Below, one piece after another: positions 1-12,610 of a stretch of 64,000 nucleotides of DNA. The translations under genes were made by a program, and so were the position numbers. A model generated the notes under the pieces. That model made no database searches. It was not told where the DNA came from and saw nothing but the letters and a program-made list of their open reading frames with translations. The DNA is from Piezodorus guildinii (Eukaryota; Arthropoda; Insecta; Hemiptera; Pentatomidae): contig CM041292.1 in the NCBI GenBank assembly GCA_023052935.1, forward strand, positions 105,331,906 through 105,395,905, read 5' to 3'. How positions within the stretch are numbered: the first letter of the stretch is position 1; every line of letters starts with the position of its first letter.

Positions 1-1086
1 AATCTGCGTTCTACACACGAGAAATTAGGTACGCACAACTTATGTAAAGTCATTTTTTTTTCTAGTTTCTGAAATAACTCGTTCTATTCTGTTATACACC
101 TATTGTCTGTGGCTAGTTTTGTGTCAAGGTATTTTGTTTTTGTTTATCAAGAATTGTCATATTGAAGTTATATTATATTACATAATAGTTATTGATAAAC
201 TTCATAAACACTACCTTTCTGACATAAAATAAAGTTACACCATTTCACCACATGCTGCCATTAGATACATTTAGTAATACGATATAAGTTGAATGGTGTT
301 GAATTTACTCATAAAATAAGATTGCGAATGCCTTATATCTTTTATGTAGAATGCATATTAAAAAATCGGGGCAATGTAGGAACCATAAGCTAAAAGAATA
401 AAAAGAATGATTCTAAATAGGCTGTGTTTCCAATTAATATGATTTGAACTTTTGTTCTTATACTGCAGCGTCTATACTAACAAAATAATTTATACGAAAA
501 GCACTTATTTTCTTATCTAACAAACGATACAGGGGTATTTTCTCCATGGATACTTCATTTCATCCTACGTAGGCTTTATTCTTAAAATAGTTAAAAATAG
601 TGATGGAAGAATATTTGACTGTGAACTTGATTTATTTCATCCTAAGTATAAGGCTATCTTCAGGGTTATTGTTAGGCTTGACCAACAATGAAATTAGTGA
701 ACAATATTGTTATCATAATTGAACATATAACAACAACATTGGACGATATTGATGTGAACTTGCGTCAAACAATCGCTCAGAAATTGTTGTTCGAACCGTT
801 AATACAATAAATTAAGTTCACTTAATTGAAGTGTTTCTATAAAAGCACTACCAACCAACATCTCCTTATATTTAAAAATTATAGTTTGGTTTGCCTTTAC
901 TGAGATACTTTACCTGTTTTAACCTCCTAAAAAAGTATACTTATTTAAAATACCTGGTAATAGACCGAAAAACGAATGTGAATAGATCTATTTCAAAGGA
1001 TAATACCACCTGTTATTGAAAGGCATAACATTATTACTGATAATTATGCATAACAATTTAATATCTCTATGTAATTTTATATAAAT
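1..1086. other. AT-rich intronic sequence, nothing recognised
   Basis: No open frame, splice-bounded exon or repeat family is recognisable here. It is taken to be intron upstream of the first visible phosphodiesterase exon, but the sequence itself does not prove that. Confidence 0.4.
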
Positions 1087-1232
1087 CATTTGTTTCCAAC
1101 GAAACTAAATAATCTTTTTACTTAAATTAACTTTAAAATCTTTAAATTTAAGTTATTTAATAGTTCTTAAATTGATTTTGACAGCCGAGGTAAGTGAAAG
1201 TCATGTGTAACCCGCACCAGATTTTTTTAATA
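1087..1232 (-). repeat. Family T repeat, end fragment
   Basis: On the minus strand this carries the family T terminal motif: a near copy of CTGGTGCGGG, a short spacer, then GACTTTCACTTACCT. The inner part (GTTTCCAACGAAAC and following AT-rich sequence) matches the fragment at 48655-48815 better than the long copies, so these two form a sub-family. Only one end is present. The 750 bp downstream, to about 1990, hold nothing I recognise. Confidence 0.6.
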
Positions 1233-1989
1233 TTAGTTAAATATAAAAACAGAAAAAAAAATTCCCTTACCCTCAGCATTAATAAAACTAAACACAACGG
1301 AATGTTTACCTATTAAGGTTTAATGCCTTCCTGTATTCCAATTAGGGAAGAACGGTGGGTTGGTTTTAGTAACCAGAGGTTACTAACCTTTTCTAGTCAC
1401 AGAGAAAAGCTGAAAACTTATTAGGGTGAGCTAAGAATTAAAAGTAAATCTTTTACGACCTGGTTAGAAAAAAGAACGGTTCTAAGCAAAGAATGCTTAA
1501 GTAATTTTACTACAGACTACTGATTCATACGAACAAAAATTGATTCAAAACCACACATTTTAATTATTACTTTGCCTTTAAATGAAATTTATAGTATCAC
1601 GATCGGTAAACATTTAGTCAAGGAGAATTTTCAATTTTGTTATTGTTTTTTTAGTTCAATATCTCAGTGTTGTTTCCTTATTGAATCAATCTCTATATTA
1701 AAATCCATCTCTAATATATAAGTTAATAAATTAAATAAAATGTTTCACAGATTTTTATAAAATTATGAAACGAAAAGATTCGCAAATCTATACAAACAAA
1801 TGTTAGCATAGATTTGGAAAGGCAAGAACCTTAGGATTTTTTGTTTTATTTCAAGCTACTTTTAAACAGACATTATTGAATGAACCAAGAATCTTGGATT
1901 GTTAATATTACTAGACCAGCAGTATTATTATTATTACAAAACAAAAAATTTGACATAAAATTTAATTTGCCATCTGCATTTCCTTTGCA

Positions 1990-2265
1990 ATAAGCAAATT
2001 TGTGGACTGCTGAAGCAGCGGCTCATCACAGCAGAGTTCGTTAAGTGATCAGCATATCTCTTGGCCACCGCCTGCGTAGTCGTCGGGGTGGGCTGTAAGG
2101 ATTCGTAGAGCATTTTAATGTTTCTGTAAGAGGGTTGGTGTTGTATGTTAGTCTTTGGTGGAAGTTATTGTATTGTTCTGTAGCAGTGGCTGAAATAGTC
2201 GGAATGTTTAAGTCGTTATGTATAACGTCATTTGTTACGTAGAACGGTGCGTCCACTATTTTGCG
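1990..2265 (-). pseudogene. Jockey-type LINE, ORF2 C-terminal relic
   Basis: The minus strand from about 2262 down to 2041 encodes 71 residues matching the C-terminus of the intact Jockey-type ORF2 at 20865-23564. Shared features are a VxAPFYVTN block, HNDLNIP, and the terminal PPRRLRRRWPRD signature. The copy is 5'-truncated just before this block and has lost the RT domain. A further 25-bp match to the same family's 3' end (GTAGATCCCG near 2371) suggests a second, even shorter scrap beside it. Confidence 0.7.
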
Positions 2266-2471
2266 TCCAATAATATCATATACAAAAAAAATAATTGCAA
2301 AAATAAATGTTAATACATGCTACAAAGAAACTATATATTGATAGCTCTTCACTGACTATTATAAGTTAGTAGATCCCGGGCCATCTTCTTTGAAAAATCA
2401 ATCCAAACCATTAATTTCATCCGATTATTTTAAAATAATGAACCACTAAAATTGGACAAAAAAAAAAAAAG

Positions 2472-2474
<3 letters not shown>

Positions 2475-2531
<57 letters not shown>

Positions 2532-2537
2532 TATATC
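2475..2537. repeat. (TA)n microsatellite
   Basis: Almost pure TA dinucleotide tract with one TACATA interruption near its end. It is one of six long TA tracts in the window. Confidence 0.95.
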
Positions 2538-3045
2538 TTTAAATTTACAACCTAAAACTTTAAGTTTTAAACGTTTCAAGATACGTAGACTAAAGTAATC
2601 CTCAATATTTTGTTTTCAATAAGTATTACTCAATTAGTACTTCCAAATGTTTTTTTTATTTTTGAAAACATCATAGAGCTTTTGTTTGGTTATTTTTCTT
2701 AAAAAGGGTAATCATCTTTTTGAAGAATATTATCAAACTTAAATTTGATGTTATAGAAAATCATTGATTTACTCATTTTATACCTGTGGGAACCCTTTAG
2801 AGTTTAACTATACAATATAGCGGCGATAAATAAAATTATTTTGCCATACCTGTAATGAATGTCCTTTAATACCTATAAAATAAAATTCCTTTCTTTATTC
2901 TCAAAAAAAATGTGACCACTATTTTTAATACAATATGCAATACACAATGCATGGCTAATGATGGATTTATTGTGTATAGCTATGATTGTGAGTATGATCT
3001 CTGTAGTTATTTTAATTATTGGTCGTTTTTCTTTTCTTTTTCTTC

Positions 3046-3049
<4 letters not shown>

Positions 3050-3112
<63 letters not shown>
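3050..3112. repeat. (TA)n microsatellite beside a LINE 3' end
   Basis: Uninterrupted TA repeat of about 60 bases. It directly abuts the 3' end of the minus-strand Jockey-type fragment at 3120-3425, so it may have grown from that element's A-rich tail. Confidence 0.95.
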
Positions 3113-3116
<4 letters not shown>

Positions 3117-3119
3117 GAA

Positions 3120-3425
3120 TTTACAACTATATAATGGAATACAAGTATATTGGAATGGAATATAAAAAGGCATGAAACACATATAGAGAAGCTTCCCAAT
3201 GGAGAAGCACTCTAAGAATATTCTAAACCAGAAGGCCTTGGGGCCATCTCCTTTTCAGACGCCTCGGAGGATTGTCAGGAATTGAAGAGGAAGCAAGGTT
3301 TAAAACTAGAGGATTAGAGTGGGAATGGAGTTTGTCATGAAAGGAATGGTATCTAGATCAGGCCAAATCAGCAACATACGGAACATTAAGGTCTTTATGG
3401 ATTAGTTAATTCGTGAAAAAAGAAA
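3120..3425 (-). pseudogene. Jockey-type LINE 3' fragment
   Basis: The minus strand at about 3227-3285 encodes IPDNPPRRLKRRWPQGL, nearly identical to the C-terminus of the copy at 29562-30426, and further upstream a decayed HKDLNVP block. The 3'-untranslated part (3120-3225) resembles that copy too. It is 5'-truncated and carries stops. It ends at about 3425, where the gypsy-like sequence starts, so one element probably inserted into or was deleted against the other. Confidence 0.7.
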
Positions 3426-3435
3426 GGAGGGATAA

Positions 3436-5351
3436 AAAGACCCATCTGGGTACTCTGAAAGAAGTTTTGAGGCGGATGTAGGCCGTTCGCTTACGCGCGA
3501 AGCTGAAGAAATGTCAAAATGTTCCGTGAACTATTTGGGTCAGATAAGTTTGACGTTCACTTGACTGAAGAGAAAATTGCTGCCATCAAGAATGCAACCT
3601 GTCCAAAAACTGTAAAAGAATTGAGAGAATTTTTAGGAGCGATCAACTTTTATGAGCCCTTTATTCCAAAGCTGCATGCCATTTGTGCTCCACTCCATCG
3701 GCTGACTGGAACAAAGACACGTTGGGCGTGGACCTCCAAGGAAGAGGACTGTTTTCAACGAGTAAAAAATTTACTTTCCAGTGGAAACACCTTGGTTCCA
3801 TATGATCCTGAGAAACCAATCATACTGTCTTAGGATGCATCAGAAAGTGGATTGGGAGTGGTCCTAATGCATGAATTGGAAGATACGTCTTTAGTGCCCA
3901 TTGAATACGCCTCGCGGACATTATCTCTAACAAAGAAGAGATATTCTCCAGTGGATAGAGAAGCTTTAGCAATAATTTTTAGGTTGAGAAAGTTTAGACA
4001 ATATATAATGGGTCGAAAGTTTATTTTGACTACAGATCACAAGCCCTTAGAGAGAATTTTTGGTTTTGAACGTGATCTGTTGAAAGTGGCAAATAACAGA
4101 TTGTTAAGGTGGGCATTGTTACTGCTAGAATACGATTTTGAGATAAAGTATAAAAAAGTAGAACAAAAATTTTACCTGATTGTTTATCAAGATTGCCTTT
4201 ACAAGAGTCTGCAGAGGATATTGAGGATAAATAAATCAGATTTATTGGAGAAGAGAACAGCCGTATTGTAGCACATAATCAGGATTCAAAAAGAGCAACG
4301 ATAGGGGATCCTGATTTAAGAGAAATAACTAGCTATATTGAACATGGATGGCCGCAAGACCCGAATACTTTAAGTTATGATATGAAATCATTTTGGAGGA
4401 AAAGAGAAGAATTGTGCTTAGAAGGAGGAATCGTAACCCGCTTAGGGCGATTGGTGATACCAAGAAAAATTCGATACAGCATTTTGAAACAGCTTCACGC
4501 AGGCCATCCTGGGATTGCAGCTATGAGATCACTAAGAAGGTTCTATGTTTGGTGGCCAGATTTTGACAAAGACATTGAAGCATTTGTAAGACTTGTGAAC
4601 ATTGTCAGAGTAATAGAGATGATGAACAAGAGGTGCCTCTCTATCCCTGAAACGTTCCAAGTGGGCTGGGGTAAAATTAATGGACAGTACTACCACATCA
4701 GCAATGATAAATCGACTTAGGGGATGGTTCGCTCGATACGGGATACCTAAACAGATAGTATCTGACGATGGTCCCCAATTTCGGTCGAAAGAGTTTACAG
4801 ACTTCTGTAACGAAAACAACATCCGGCATGTAACTTGAGCTCCATACCATCCCAAAACAAACGGAATAGTGGAGAGGCTAGTGAAGACATTCAAAAGAAG
4901 AAACAGCTCATGCAAAAAGGAGGGTTTGAACACAACATCAGCTCTCCACCAGGTGTTGTTAGCTTATAGAAACACGCCTCAGAAAACCACTGGTTCTGCT
5001 CCGTCCCTTCTGTTTATGGAGAGAAGGTTGCCAACAGCAATTGACAGACTGCGACCAGACTTTCAAGAAGAAGTAGAAAATCGAATTTGGCGGCAAAAGC
5101 AGTACCATGACCTCAAAGCAAAGCCAAGGGAGTTTCTAAATGGTCTAGAGGTATGGGTCCAAAATGAAAATTATAAAGGATGGAGACCCGGCATTATTGA
5201 AGAAAGAACGGGGGAACACTCCTTCAAGGTACGGACTGGAGGCGAGACAAAGAGGAAGCATAGCGACCATCTGCAGCTTCGAGAAGGAGCGGTAGCTAAA
5301 GGACTTCCTCAGGGAGAGACTCCACACTCATCTCACGATCCTAACCCTTAG
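3436..5351 (+). pseudogene. Ty3/gypsy retrotransposon pol remnant
   Basis: Broken pol in several frames. From 3436 the end of the reverse transcriptase is readable (GTLKEVLRRM, then at 3519-3833 the connection segment with KELREFLGAINFYEPFIP). After an in-frame TAG at 3831-3833 comes RNase H, with the acidic residues visible in DASESG, DREALAI and TTDHKPL. From 4382 the integrase N-terminal zinc region keeps its two histidines (LHAGHPG) but the cysteine pair is scrambled by frameshift. From about 4700 the integrase core keeps VSDDGPQF and NGIVERL, with another stop between them. The first catalytic Asp of integrase is not seen. Gag, protease and the front of RT are absent, as is a 5' LTR. A purine-rich GGGGGGAGAAG at 5352-5362 could be the polypurine tract before a lost 3' LTR. 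Confidence 0.9.
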
Positions 5352-5604
5352 GGGGGAGAAGTTTAGGATTTAGGTTGTCATAAAACCATTCTTATCATTA
5401 AAATGTGACATATGTTTTTTTGTAAAAAATAAAGGTTGTTGTGTTGGATTATCCTAAAACATAATATAGATTATCTTAAATATTATTATTAAATAAATAT
5501 TATTAAATTTATGTTAAGATGAATTAATTGAGTGATCATTTACTTTTCTTGATATTTTTTTATCTCTTTGAAATTCACTAAGTGTGGACTTAACTATGTT
5601 TCAG

Positions 5605-5751
5605 AATCTCCTTGAAATCGTCCATGATCTTTTTGAAGAACAGACATCTTTAGAAAAAGTCATACTCAAGATTATGCAAAGAGCACAGAGGCTGCTGAAG
5701 TGTGAGAGGGCTGCTGTACTGCTAGTCGACGAGCAGGCCTCTACCGCAGAG
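5605..5751 (+). CDS. Pde11: PDE11-like phosphodiesterase, GAF domain exon (first visible)
   Basis: A 147-nt, 49-codon exon in phase 0, bounded by ATGTTTCAG at its 5' side and GAG|GTAATT at its 3' side. It encodes the start of a GAF domain: NLLEIVHDLFEEQTSLEKV, then KIMQRAQRLLKCERAAVLLV. This is the segment that opens the second GAF domain of PDE11, where the same LFEEQT...KIM.RAQ.LLKCER..VLL pattern is known. GAF domains of this family are regulatory and act in dimerisation and cyclic-nucleotide control of the C-terminal HD-type catalytic domain in the cytosol. The frame continues into the exon at 27167 (EVKF). The PDE family call is strong. PDE11 over other GAF-PDEs rests on remembered similarity. 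Upstream exons are not in the first 5.6 kb. Confidence 0.85.
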
Positions 5752-5884
5752 GTAATTCATAGTTTATGTAAAACACCATTTAATAATTTATTAATGATGA
5801 TTCGTGTGTCAGTCATAAAATAATAGACAGTAGTGAAAAAAATACTTTAAAAAGTGGATTCAGCTTACCCACTTTGTAGAGAGA

Positions 5885-5925
5885 AGCTCTGACGAAGACC
5901 TGCAACGTGGGTCAAAACGTTGAAT
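5885..5925 (+). other. Decayed hammerhead-like motif
   Basis: CTGACGA (5889-5895), a GACC/GGTC hairpin, then AAAACGTT where GAAACGTT would be expected. This is the same architecture as the motifs at 27.4, 35.0, 35.4 and 48.5 kb, but the conserved G of GAAA is lost and the flanking helix I does not pair. It lies about 140 bp downstream of the exon donor. It is probably an inactive end of a Penelope-like element. Confidence 0.45.
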
Positions 5926-6589
5926 AATAAATTTTATTATTGTAAATAAGTTTTTAATATTTTCTCTGGACACCCTGTACATCAAAATTAAAATCTGGAT
6001 ACAAAAATCGATTCCTCGTTAAAAAGCAATGGGGGTCTACGTTTAACCTTCTTTTCGTACGGCCAACAGTATAGCCATGATACTTCAATGTCCAATAATG
6101 TGGTATTTCGCCTCATTGTGCTTTTTTTTTTCTTTTTTTTTTTTTTTGCTTGAGGCGTGACTGTTTTAGCGGCTTAAACTTTGTGAGGCGGGACGTCCAA
6201 CGTATTTTATGCCAGATCACAACAGTTCAAGGCTTCCAACTCTCTAAATGAGAGATTGTAACAGTTTTGACTTGACGTATGATTTGGTAATTTTAAAAAT
6301 CTCCTAAATTGATTATATAAATAGTTTTGCTAAAATTAATGCGCAGATAATGAAGGGGTATTCTTTAATCCCCGTTAAGTATGAATATTCGTGGGTAACT
6401 GCCAGACTTAATTTGATTGATTACCATTTTTTTATGGTAGATATGATCAATCACAATTAACATACGTAAATTCTCATTTAATTATCACAAAAAAACATAA
6501 TTAACCATTGTCGCTATACACCAGCTAGTTAAGGTTTAAATTTAAGAAGTGAATAAACCCCAATACAATATGTAAATCGTATTTTTATT

Positions 6590-9500
6590 TTTCGCTTTAT
6601 AAGATAATTATTTTATTTTTATTTACATTTTACATCTTTCACTATCTAATCTGCCCCCTAGCAAAGTAAATATCGAACCATTTCAGAGTAAAGCCCCCGG
6701 AAGTCCACTTAACTCCAAAATAAACTAAAACTTTTCTTCTAAAAATTTTTTTTTATCCAACGTTCAATAACTAAATACATACGAACTACGGGATAACATG
6801 GTAAACGTCTTTAAAAAGCACTTTAAAATTGCTATTGGTGGAGCCTTATCAATTATATTTATTTATGTAGTTACCAAGATAACTCATTTCAAAGTACCCA
6901 TTTTTCGGTTAAAAATAAATGTTGAATTACTCTTTTAATATTTACCACCATTTTAATTCCACCAAGTTTAATAAGTATCGTTATACGATTGTCCAAGTTT
7001 AAACTTTTTTCTTTCTAAAAATCGGAATTCAACAATTTTCTGTTTTAATGTGTCAAATTTAATAAAAATTGTTCTTCCTCTGAAAATTATGAAGATAAAG
7101 TACATTATGCCATATTTAATGAGCTTTAATTTGAGTGGTAATAGTTTACAGTTAATAGTTTTAGGTAAAGTTTTAGAAGCAAAAGATTTTTTATTCAAAA
7201 ACCTGGAAAACGACATTTTGTTATTTTACTGTGTAAAATATTATAATATACTTTCTAAGAAAATTATGGAGATAAAGCATATAATAGTCCAATTAATTAG
7301 CTTACATCACATGTTTACATTCTTAAAATTACATTTTATGTAAATATTTTAAAATTGTTAACTTTATCGAAAACATCGGTTTATACAAAATTAAAGTACT
7401 TTAAAATGTCTTAAAAAATGATAATATACATGTTTTTTCTAAAATGAATATGTAGTAGAGATATTGAAGGGACAATATACAGCATATATTTGGCAAAATG
7501 AAGTAACTAAATATTGATTTCTGATTTTTGGAGAAAAAAGTTTTTAATTAAAGCTTTTTAAATTTTATTTATGTTATGTAGTTACCAAGATAACTTGTTC
7601 TTCCTCTGAAAATTGTGAAGATAAAGTACATTATGCCATATTTTATGAGCTTTAATTTGAGTGGTAATAGTGTACAGTTTATAGTTTTAGGTAAAGTTTT
7701 AGAAGTAAAAACTTTCTTATTCAAAAACCTGGAAAACGACATTTTGTTATTTTACTGTGTAAAATATTATAATATACTTCATAAGAAAATTATGGAGATA
7801 AAGCATATAATAGTCCAATTAATTAGCTTACATCACATGTTTACATTCTTAAAATTACATTTTATGTGAGTATTTTAAAATTGTTAACTTTATCGAAAAC
7901 ATCGCTTTATACAAAATTAAAGTACTTTAAAATGTCTTAAAAAATGATAATATACATGTTTTTTCTAAAATGAATAGTAGTAGAGATATTGAAGGGACAA
8001 TATACAGCATATATTTGGCAAAATGAAGTAACTAAATATTGATTTCTGATTTTTGGAGAAAAAAGTTTTTAATTAAAGCTTTTTAAATTTTATTTATGTT
8101 ATGTAGTTACCAAGATAACTTGTTCTTCCTCTGAAAATTGTGAAGATAAAGTACATTATGCCATATTTAATGAGCTTTAATTTGAGTGGTAATAGTGTAC
8201 AGTTTATAGTTTTAGGTAAAGTTTTAGAAGTAAAAACTTTTTTATTCAAAAACCTGGAAAACGACATTTTGTTATTTTACTGTGTAAAATATTATAATAT
8301 ACTTCATAAGAAAATTATGAAGATAAAGCATATAATAGTCCAATTAATTAGCTTACATCACATGTTTACATTCTTAAAATTACATTTTATGTGAATATTT
8401 TAAAATTGTTAACTTTATCGAAAACATCGCTTTATACAAAATTAAAGTACTTTAAAATGTCTTAAAAAATGATAATATACATGTTTTTTCTAAAATGAAT
8501 AGTAGTAGAGATATTGAAGGGACAATATACAGCATATATTTGGCAAAATGAAGTAACTAAATATTGATTTCTGATTTTTGGAGAAAAAAGTTTTTAATTA
8601 AAGCTTTTTAAATTTTATTTATGTTATGTAGTTACCAAGATAACTTGTTCTTCCTCTGAAAATTGTGAAGATAAAGTACATTATGCCATATTTAATGAGC
8701 TTTAATTTGAGTGGTAATAGTGTACAGTTTATAGTTTTAGGTAAAGTTTTAGAAGTAAAAACTTTTTTATTCAAAAACCTGGAAAACGACATTTTGTTAT
8801 TTTACTGTGTAAAATATTATAATATACTTCATAAGAAAATTATGGAGATAAAGCATATAATAGTCCAATTAATTAGCTTACATCACATGTTTACATTCTT
8901 AAAATTACATTTTATGTGAATATTTTAAAATTGTTAACTTTATCGAAAACATCGCTTTATACAAAATTAAAGTACTTTAAAATGTCTTAAAAAATGATAA
9001 TATACATGTTTTTTCTAAAATGAATAGTAGTAGAGATATTGAAGGGACAATATACAGCATATATTTGGCAAAATGAAGTAACTAAATATTGATTTCTGAT
9101 TTTTGGAGAAAAAAGTTTTTAATTAAAGTTTTTTAAATTATATTTATGTTATGTAGTTACCAAGATAACTCTTTTCAAAGTACTCTTTTTTTGGTGAAAA
9201 AAAAGAAAGTTAAATTACCCTTTTAATAAATACCACGATTTAAATTCCACCACTTAACTCCAAAATAAACCTAAACTTTTCTCATTTTTTTATCCAACGT
9301 TCAATAACTAAATGCACACAAACTTAGGGAAAACATAGTAAATGTATTTTAAAAGCACATCAAAATTGCTATTAGTGGAGATTTATCAATTATATTTATG
9401 TTATGTAGTTACCAAGATAACTCTTTTCAAAGTAATCTATTTTTGGTTTTAGAAAATGTTGAATCACCATTTTAATAAATACCACAATTTTAATACTCCC

Positions 9501-10830
9501 AGGTTTAATAAGTTCTGAGTAAAAACTTTTTTCTTTCTATAAATCTGAATTCAACAATTTTCTGGTTTAATGTGTCAAATTTAATAGAAATTGTTCTTCC
9601 TCTGAAAATTATGAAGATAAAGTACATTACAGCATATTAAGGGAGATTTAATTTGAGTGGTAATAGATATGTTTGCGGTTTATGGTTTCCAAGCTTTTTA
9701 AGTAAAAACTCTTTTATTAAAAAACTCGGAAAACGACATTTTGTTATTTTACTACGTAAAATATCACGATGTAATTCCTAAGAAAAATATGAAGATGAAG
9801 TAAATGATAGCTCAATTAATTAGCTTTGATTTGAGTGGTAATGGACATCTGTACGTTTGAAAGTTTTCTTTCAAAGTTTTTTTCTAAAAAAAATCAGAAA
9901 TCAATATTTAGTTACTTCATTTTGCCAAATATATGCTGTATATTGTCCCTTCAATATCTCTACTACTATTCATTTTAGAAAAAACATGTATATTATCATT
10001 TTTTAAGACATTTTAAAGTACTTTAATTTTGTATAAAGCGATGTTTTCGATAAAGTTAACAATTTTAAAATATTCACATAAAATGTAATTTTAAGAATGT
10101 AAACATGTGATGTAAGCTAATTAACTGAGCTATTATTTGCATTATCTTCTTATGAGTATATTATAATATTTTACACAGTAAAATAACAAAATGTCGTTTT
10201 CCAGGTTTTTGAATAAAAAAGTTTTTACTTCTAAAACTTTACCTAAAACTATTAACTGTAAACTATTACCACTCAAATTAAAGCTCATTAAATATGGCAT
10301 AATGTACTTTATCTTCATAATTTTCAGAGGAAGAACAATTTTTATTAAATTTGACACATTAAAACAGAAAATTGTTGAATTCCGATTTTTAGAAAGAAAA
10401 AAGTTTAAACTTGGACAATCGTATAACGATACTTATTAAACTTGGTGGAATTAAAATGGCGAAAAATATTAAAAGAGTAATTCAACATTTATTTTTAACC
10501 AAAAAAAGAGTACTTTGAAAAGAGTTATCTTGGTAACTACATAAAATAAATATAATTGATAAGGCTCCACCAATAGCAATTTTAATGTGCTTTTTAAAGA
10601 CGTTTACCATGTTATAATGTAGTTCGTATATATTTAGTTATTGAACGTTTGATAAAAAAATATTTTTAGAAGAAAAGTTTGTTTCTTTTGGAGCAAAGTG
10701 GACTTCCAGGGGCCTTATCCTGAAATGGTTCGATATTTACTTTGCTAGGACGCAGACAGTGAAAGATGTAAAATCTAAATAAAAATTAAATAATTTTATA
10801 AGGTTGGGAAAAATGTATATTTACACCAAT
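6590..10830. mobile_element. Foldback-like element with ~940-bp inverted arms
   Basis: The left arm (about 6590-7530) recurs in inverse orientation at about 9893-10800. The correspondence runs from the outer TTTATAAGATAATT region, through TTACTTTGCTAG and the CAACGTTCAATAACTAAAT block, to the inner ATTTAGTTACTTCATTTTGCC. A weaker match may extend both arms by some 40 bp outward. Between the arms lie a 525-bp tandem array and, at 9170-9890, a diverged direct copy of the outer arm (6700-7200). There is no transposase. Long inverted arms built from tandem sub-repeats are characteristic of Foldback-type DNA elements. Target-site duplications could not be settled, so the outer limits are approximate. 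Confidence 0.75.
7066..9166. repeat. 525-bp tandem array, four copies
   Basis: The block beginning TTCTTCCTCTGAAAATT.TGAAG recurs at steps of 525 bp (7615, 8140 and 8665 mark the same base in copies two to four; copy one starts near 7070). Copies two, three and four differ at only a handful of bases; copy one and the inverted copy are more diverged. Each unit contains two related sub-repeats about 190 bp apart, each with AAAATTATGAAGATAAAG, so the unit itself arose by older duplication. Each copy has an 84-codon open frame, which looks incidental. Confidence 0.92.
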
Positions 10831-10849
10831 GTGAGGTTAATAAAGTTAA

Positions 10850-12284
10850 TACTTTTTAAGATGTTTGTAATATGTATTTTTTTTTTCTGATTCCCCCCTT
10901 CCCCTCTACAATAACCGACTCGGATAAGAAAAGGGTACTGGGCCTTTTATGACAGTTTTCAGCTTTTTTTTTTGGATGTTCGGGTTACAACATAATTTTA
11001 CTGTACTATAAGGAACTAATTACTCACGTATGGAGTCGAGAAGAAGTGCGAGAAGGCTGTAGAGAGCACATTATTATACCTGTGTACTTGATGAAAGGAG
11101 ACTCCGTCTAACGTAAACACTAAAGAGGAATAATCCTACTGCATATAGCATATAAGATATTCTGAGCTAGTGTTTACATCTCTATAGTGTCTCTATGTTG
11201 AAAGAAGTATTGGGAATTATCAATGCGGTTTATGACCTATTACATGAACTATTGCCATTTTTTTTTTTTTTTTTTCATCAAACAAATATGTGAGAAATTA
11301 TTATTTTTTTTTTTTTTTCAGAAACAATTCTTTGAAGAGTAATATTACAATCAGTCCAATTTAAGACATTATGAGAAAAATTAATGAACTTAATAACATA
11401 ATTTAATAATATATTTAATATTCTGTATATATTTTAATATTTCATAAAATAATAATATATTTAATAACACCATTTGGAAGATATTAGTAGACTTTAAGAC
11501 CACCAACGATAACGCTGCACGATAATGCTCTACGACAGAAATTATCATAGAGCTACAAATGACCCATAATAATTTAATAGAATAGAATAAATATTATTAA
11601 TGACCTATTACATTTAGGACCAACTGGTCCTCTCTTGCAATGAACAGGAATTGTACATACAATTATGATTAAAAATAAATCAGGTTTTTTTCGTCAGCAA
11701 TTCATATACATATATTTCTAATATTAATACTATTTGATGTTTATAACATTATACGAATAAAATAAAACATCAAACTTTATATTAAAATAAAAATAAATAA
11801 ACATAAAAGGTAATTTTAACTCTTCATTAATCTTTAAGCATAAACCTTTCTAAAACACTTATATACACTTTATACATTATAGGTTTTAATAACAAACTAT
11901 TCAAAATACATTATTCACAGATAATAGTAAATCATTCAAGCATAATAATATAATGTTTTTAAACTTTAAATTATTCCTCATTTATTATCTACTTTATATT
12001 TTTTCTAATTCTTTCAAGTGAGTGATTTAAATAATTTTTTTTATTAAATGTTTTACATGCAAAATGAATGATTTATTGAAAATTGATGTTTTATGTTTCG
12101 GAATTAGTAATGTATAATTAGAGGCTTTATTATTCCTATTATGAATGTCGTGTAAGAAGATCATATTTGAGTAATGATAGCTCGTGGTTTTGCACTTTTA
12201 TATTTTAGAAGTAGTTCTTAATAAATTAAATACCCTTCTTGACCTAATGGATTGACTTTAATAAGGTATTAAGGATGTAACATG
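10850..12284. other. AT-rich intron sequence, no feature recognised
   Basis: No coding frame or family is recognised. Two homopolymer T runs (about 11260 and 11309) and short TAATA-rich stretches near 11400 are the only structure. A purine/pyrimidine-rich spot near 10895 (CCCCCCTTCCCCTC) is isolated. Confidence 0.4.
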
Positions 12285-12610
12285 TCCTTGGTAGAGGTTT
12301 AAATCCGGCAGGTGAGTCTAGGAAATAGTCAATTTCGTCTTTCCAAATGGATGTGAAAAATTATGAATGCGAATAAACAAATTATGAATTTATTTGAAAA
12401 AACATAAATGAATTATCCAAGGGCCATCTGCCGGGTTCGAACCCACGATCTTTGGTCTTAGAAGGCTGTTATGGTGTATATATGATTATGATGTTATGGC
12501 TTAGAAGGCCACGGTACCACAGGTGACCCTTGATAGATTTATATAATGAGGGGATAAGGATTTAATATGCTATATGTGGTGGGTTCAAACTCGGCAGATG
12601 GCCTTTCTTC
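12285..12610. repeat. tRNA-like / SINE-like heads in opposite orientations
   Basis: The motif GTGGGTTCRAACYCGGCAG followed by ATGGCC occurs on the plus strand at about 12579-12604 and on the minus strand at about 12422-12446. A weaker relative (GGTTTAAATCCGGCAG) sits near 12296. The core GGTTCGAACC fits a pol III B box, and a CCTTCTAAGCC block upstream on the minus strand could be an anticodon-arm remnant. No complete cloverleaf is present, so these are read as SINE-like relics, not tRNA genes. Confidence 0.45.

Noticed and set aside
2873..3199. Open frames through the TA tracts near 3.1 kb
   Set aside because: They exist only because (TA)n has no stops in those frames (poly Ile-Tyr).
3436..5400. 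Functional gypsy element or endogenous virus
   Set aside because: Several stops and frameshifts, missing gag, protease and RT front, no pair of LTRs and no envelope gene.
7050..8919. Four similar 84-97-codon frames as a tandem gene family
   Set aside because: They are copies of a 525-bp repeat in a foldback-like element; composition is AT-driven and no known domain or start context supports coding.
7066..9166. CRISPR-like repeat array
   Set aside because: Units are 525 bp with no short repeat/unique spacer alternation, and the window is clearly eukaryotic.
12420..12610. Genuine tRNA genes
   Set aside because: B-box-like words are present, but no acceptor stem, D arm or complete cloverleaf can be drawn; read as SINE-like relics.
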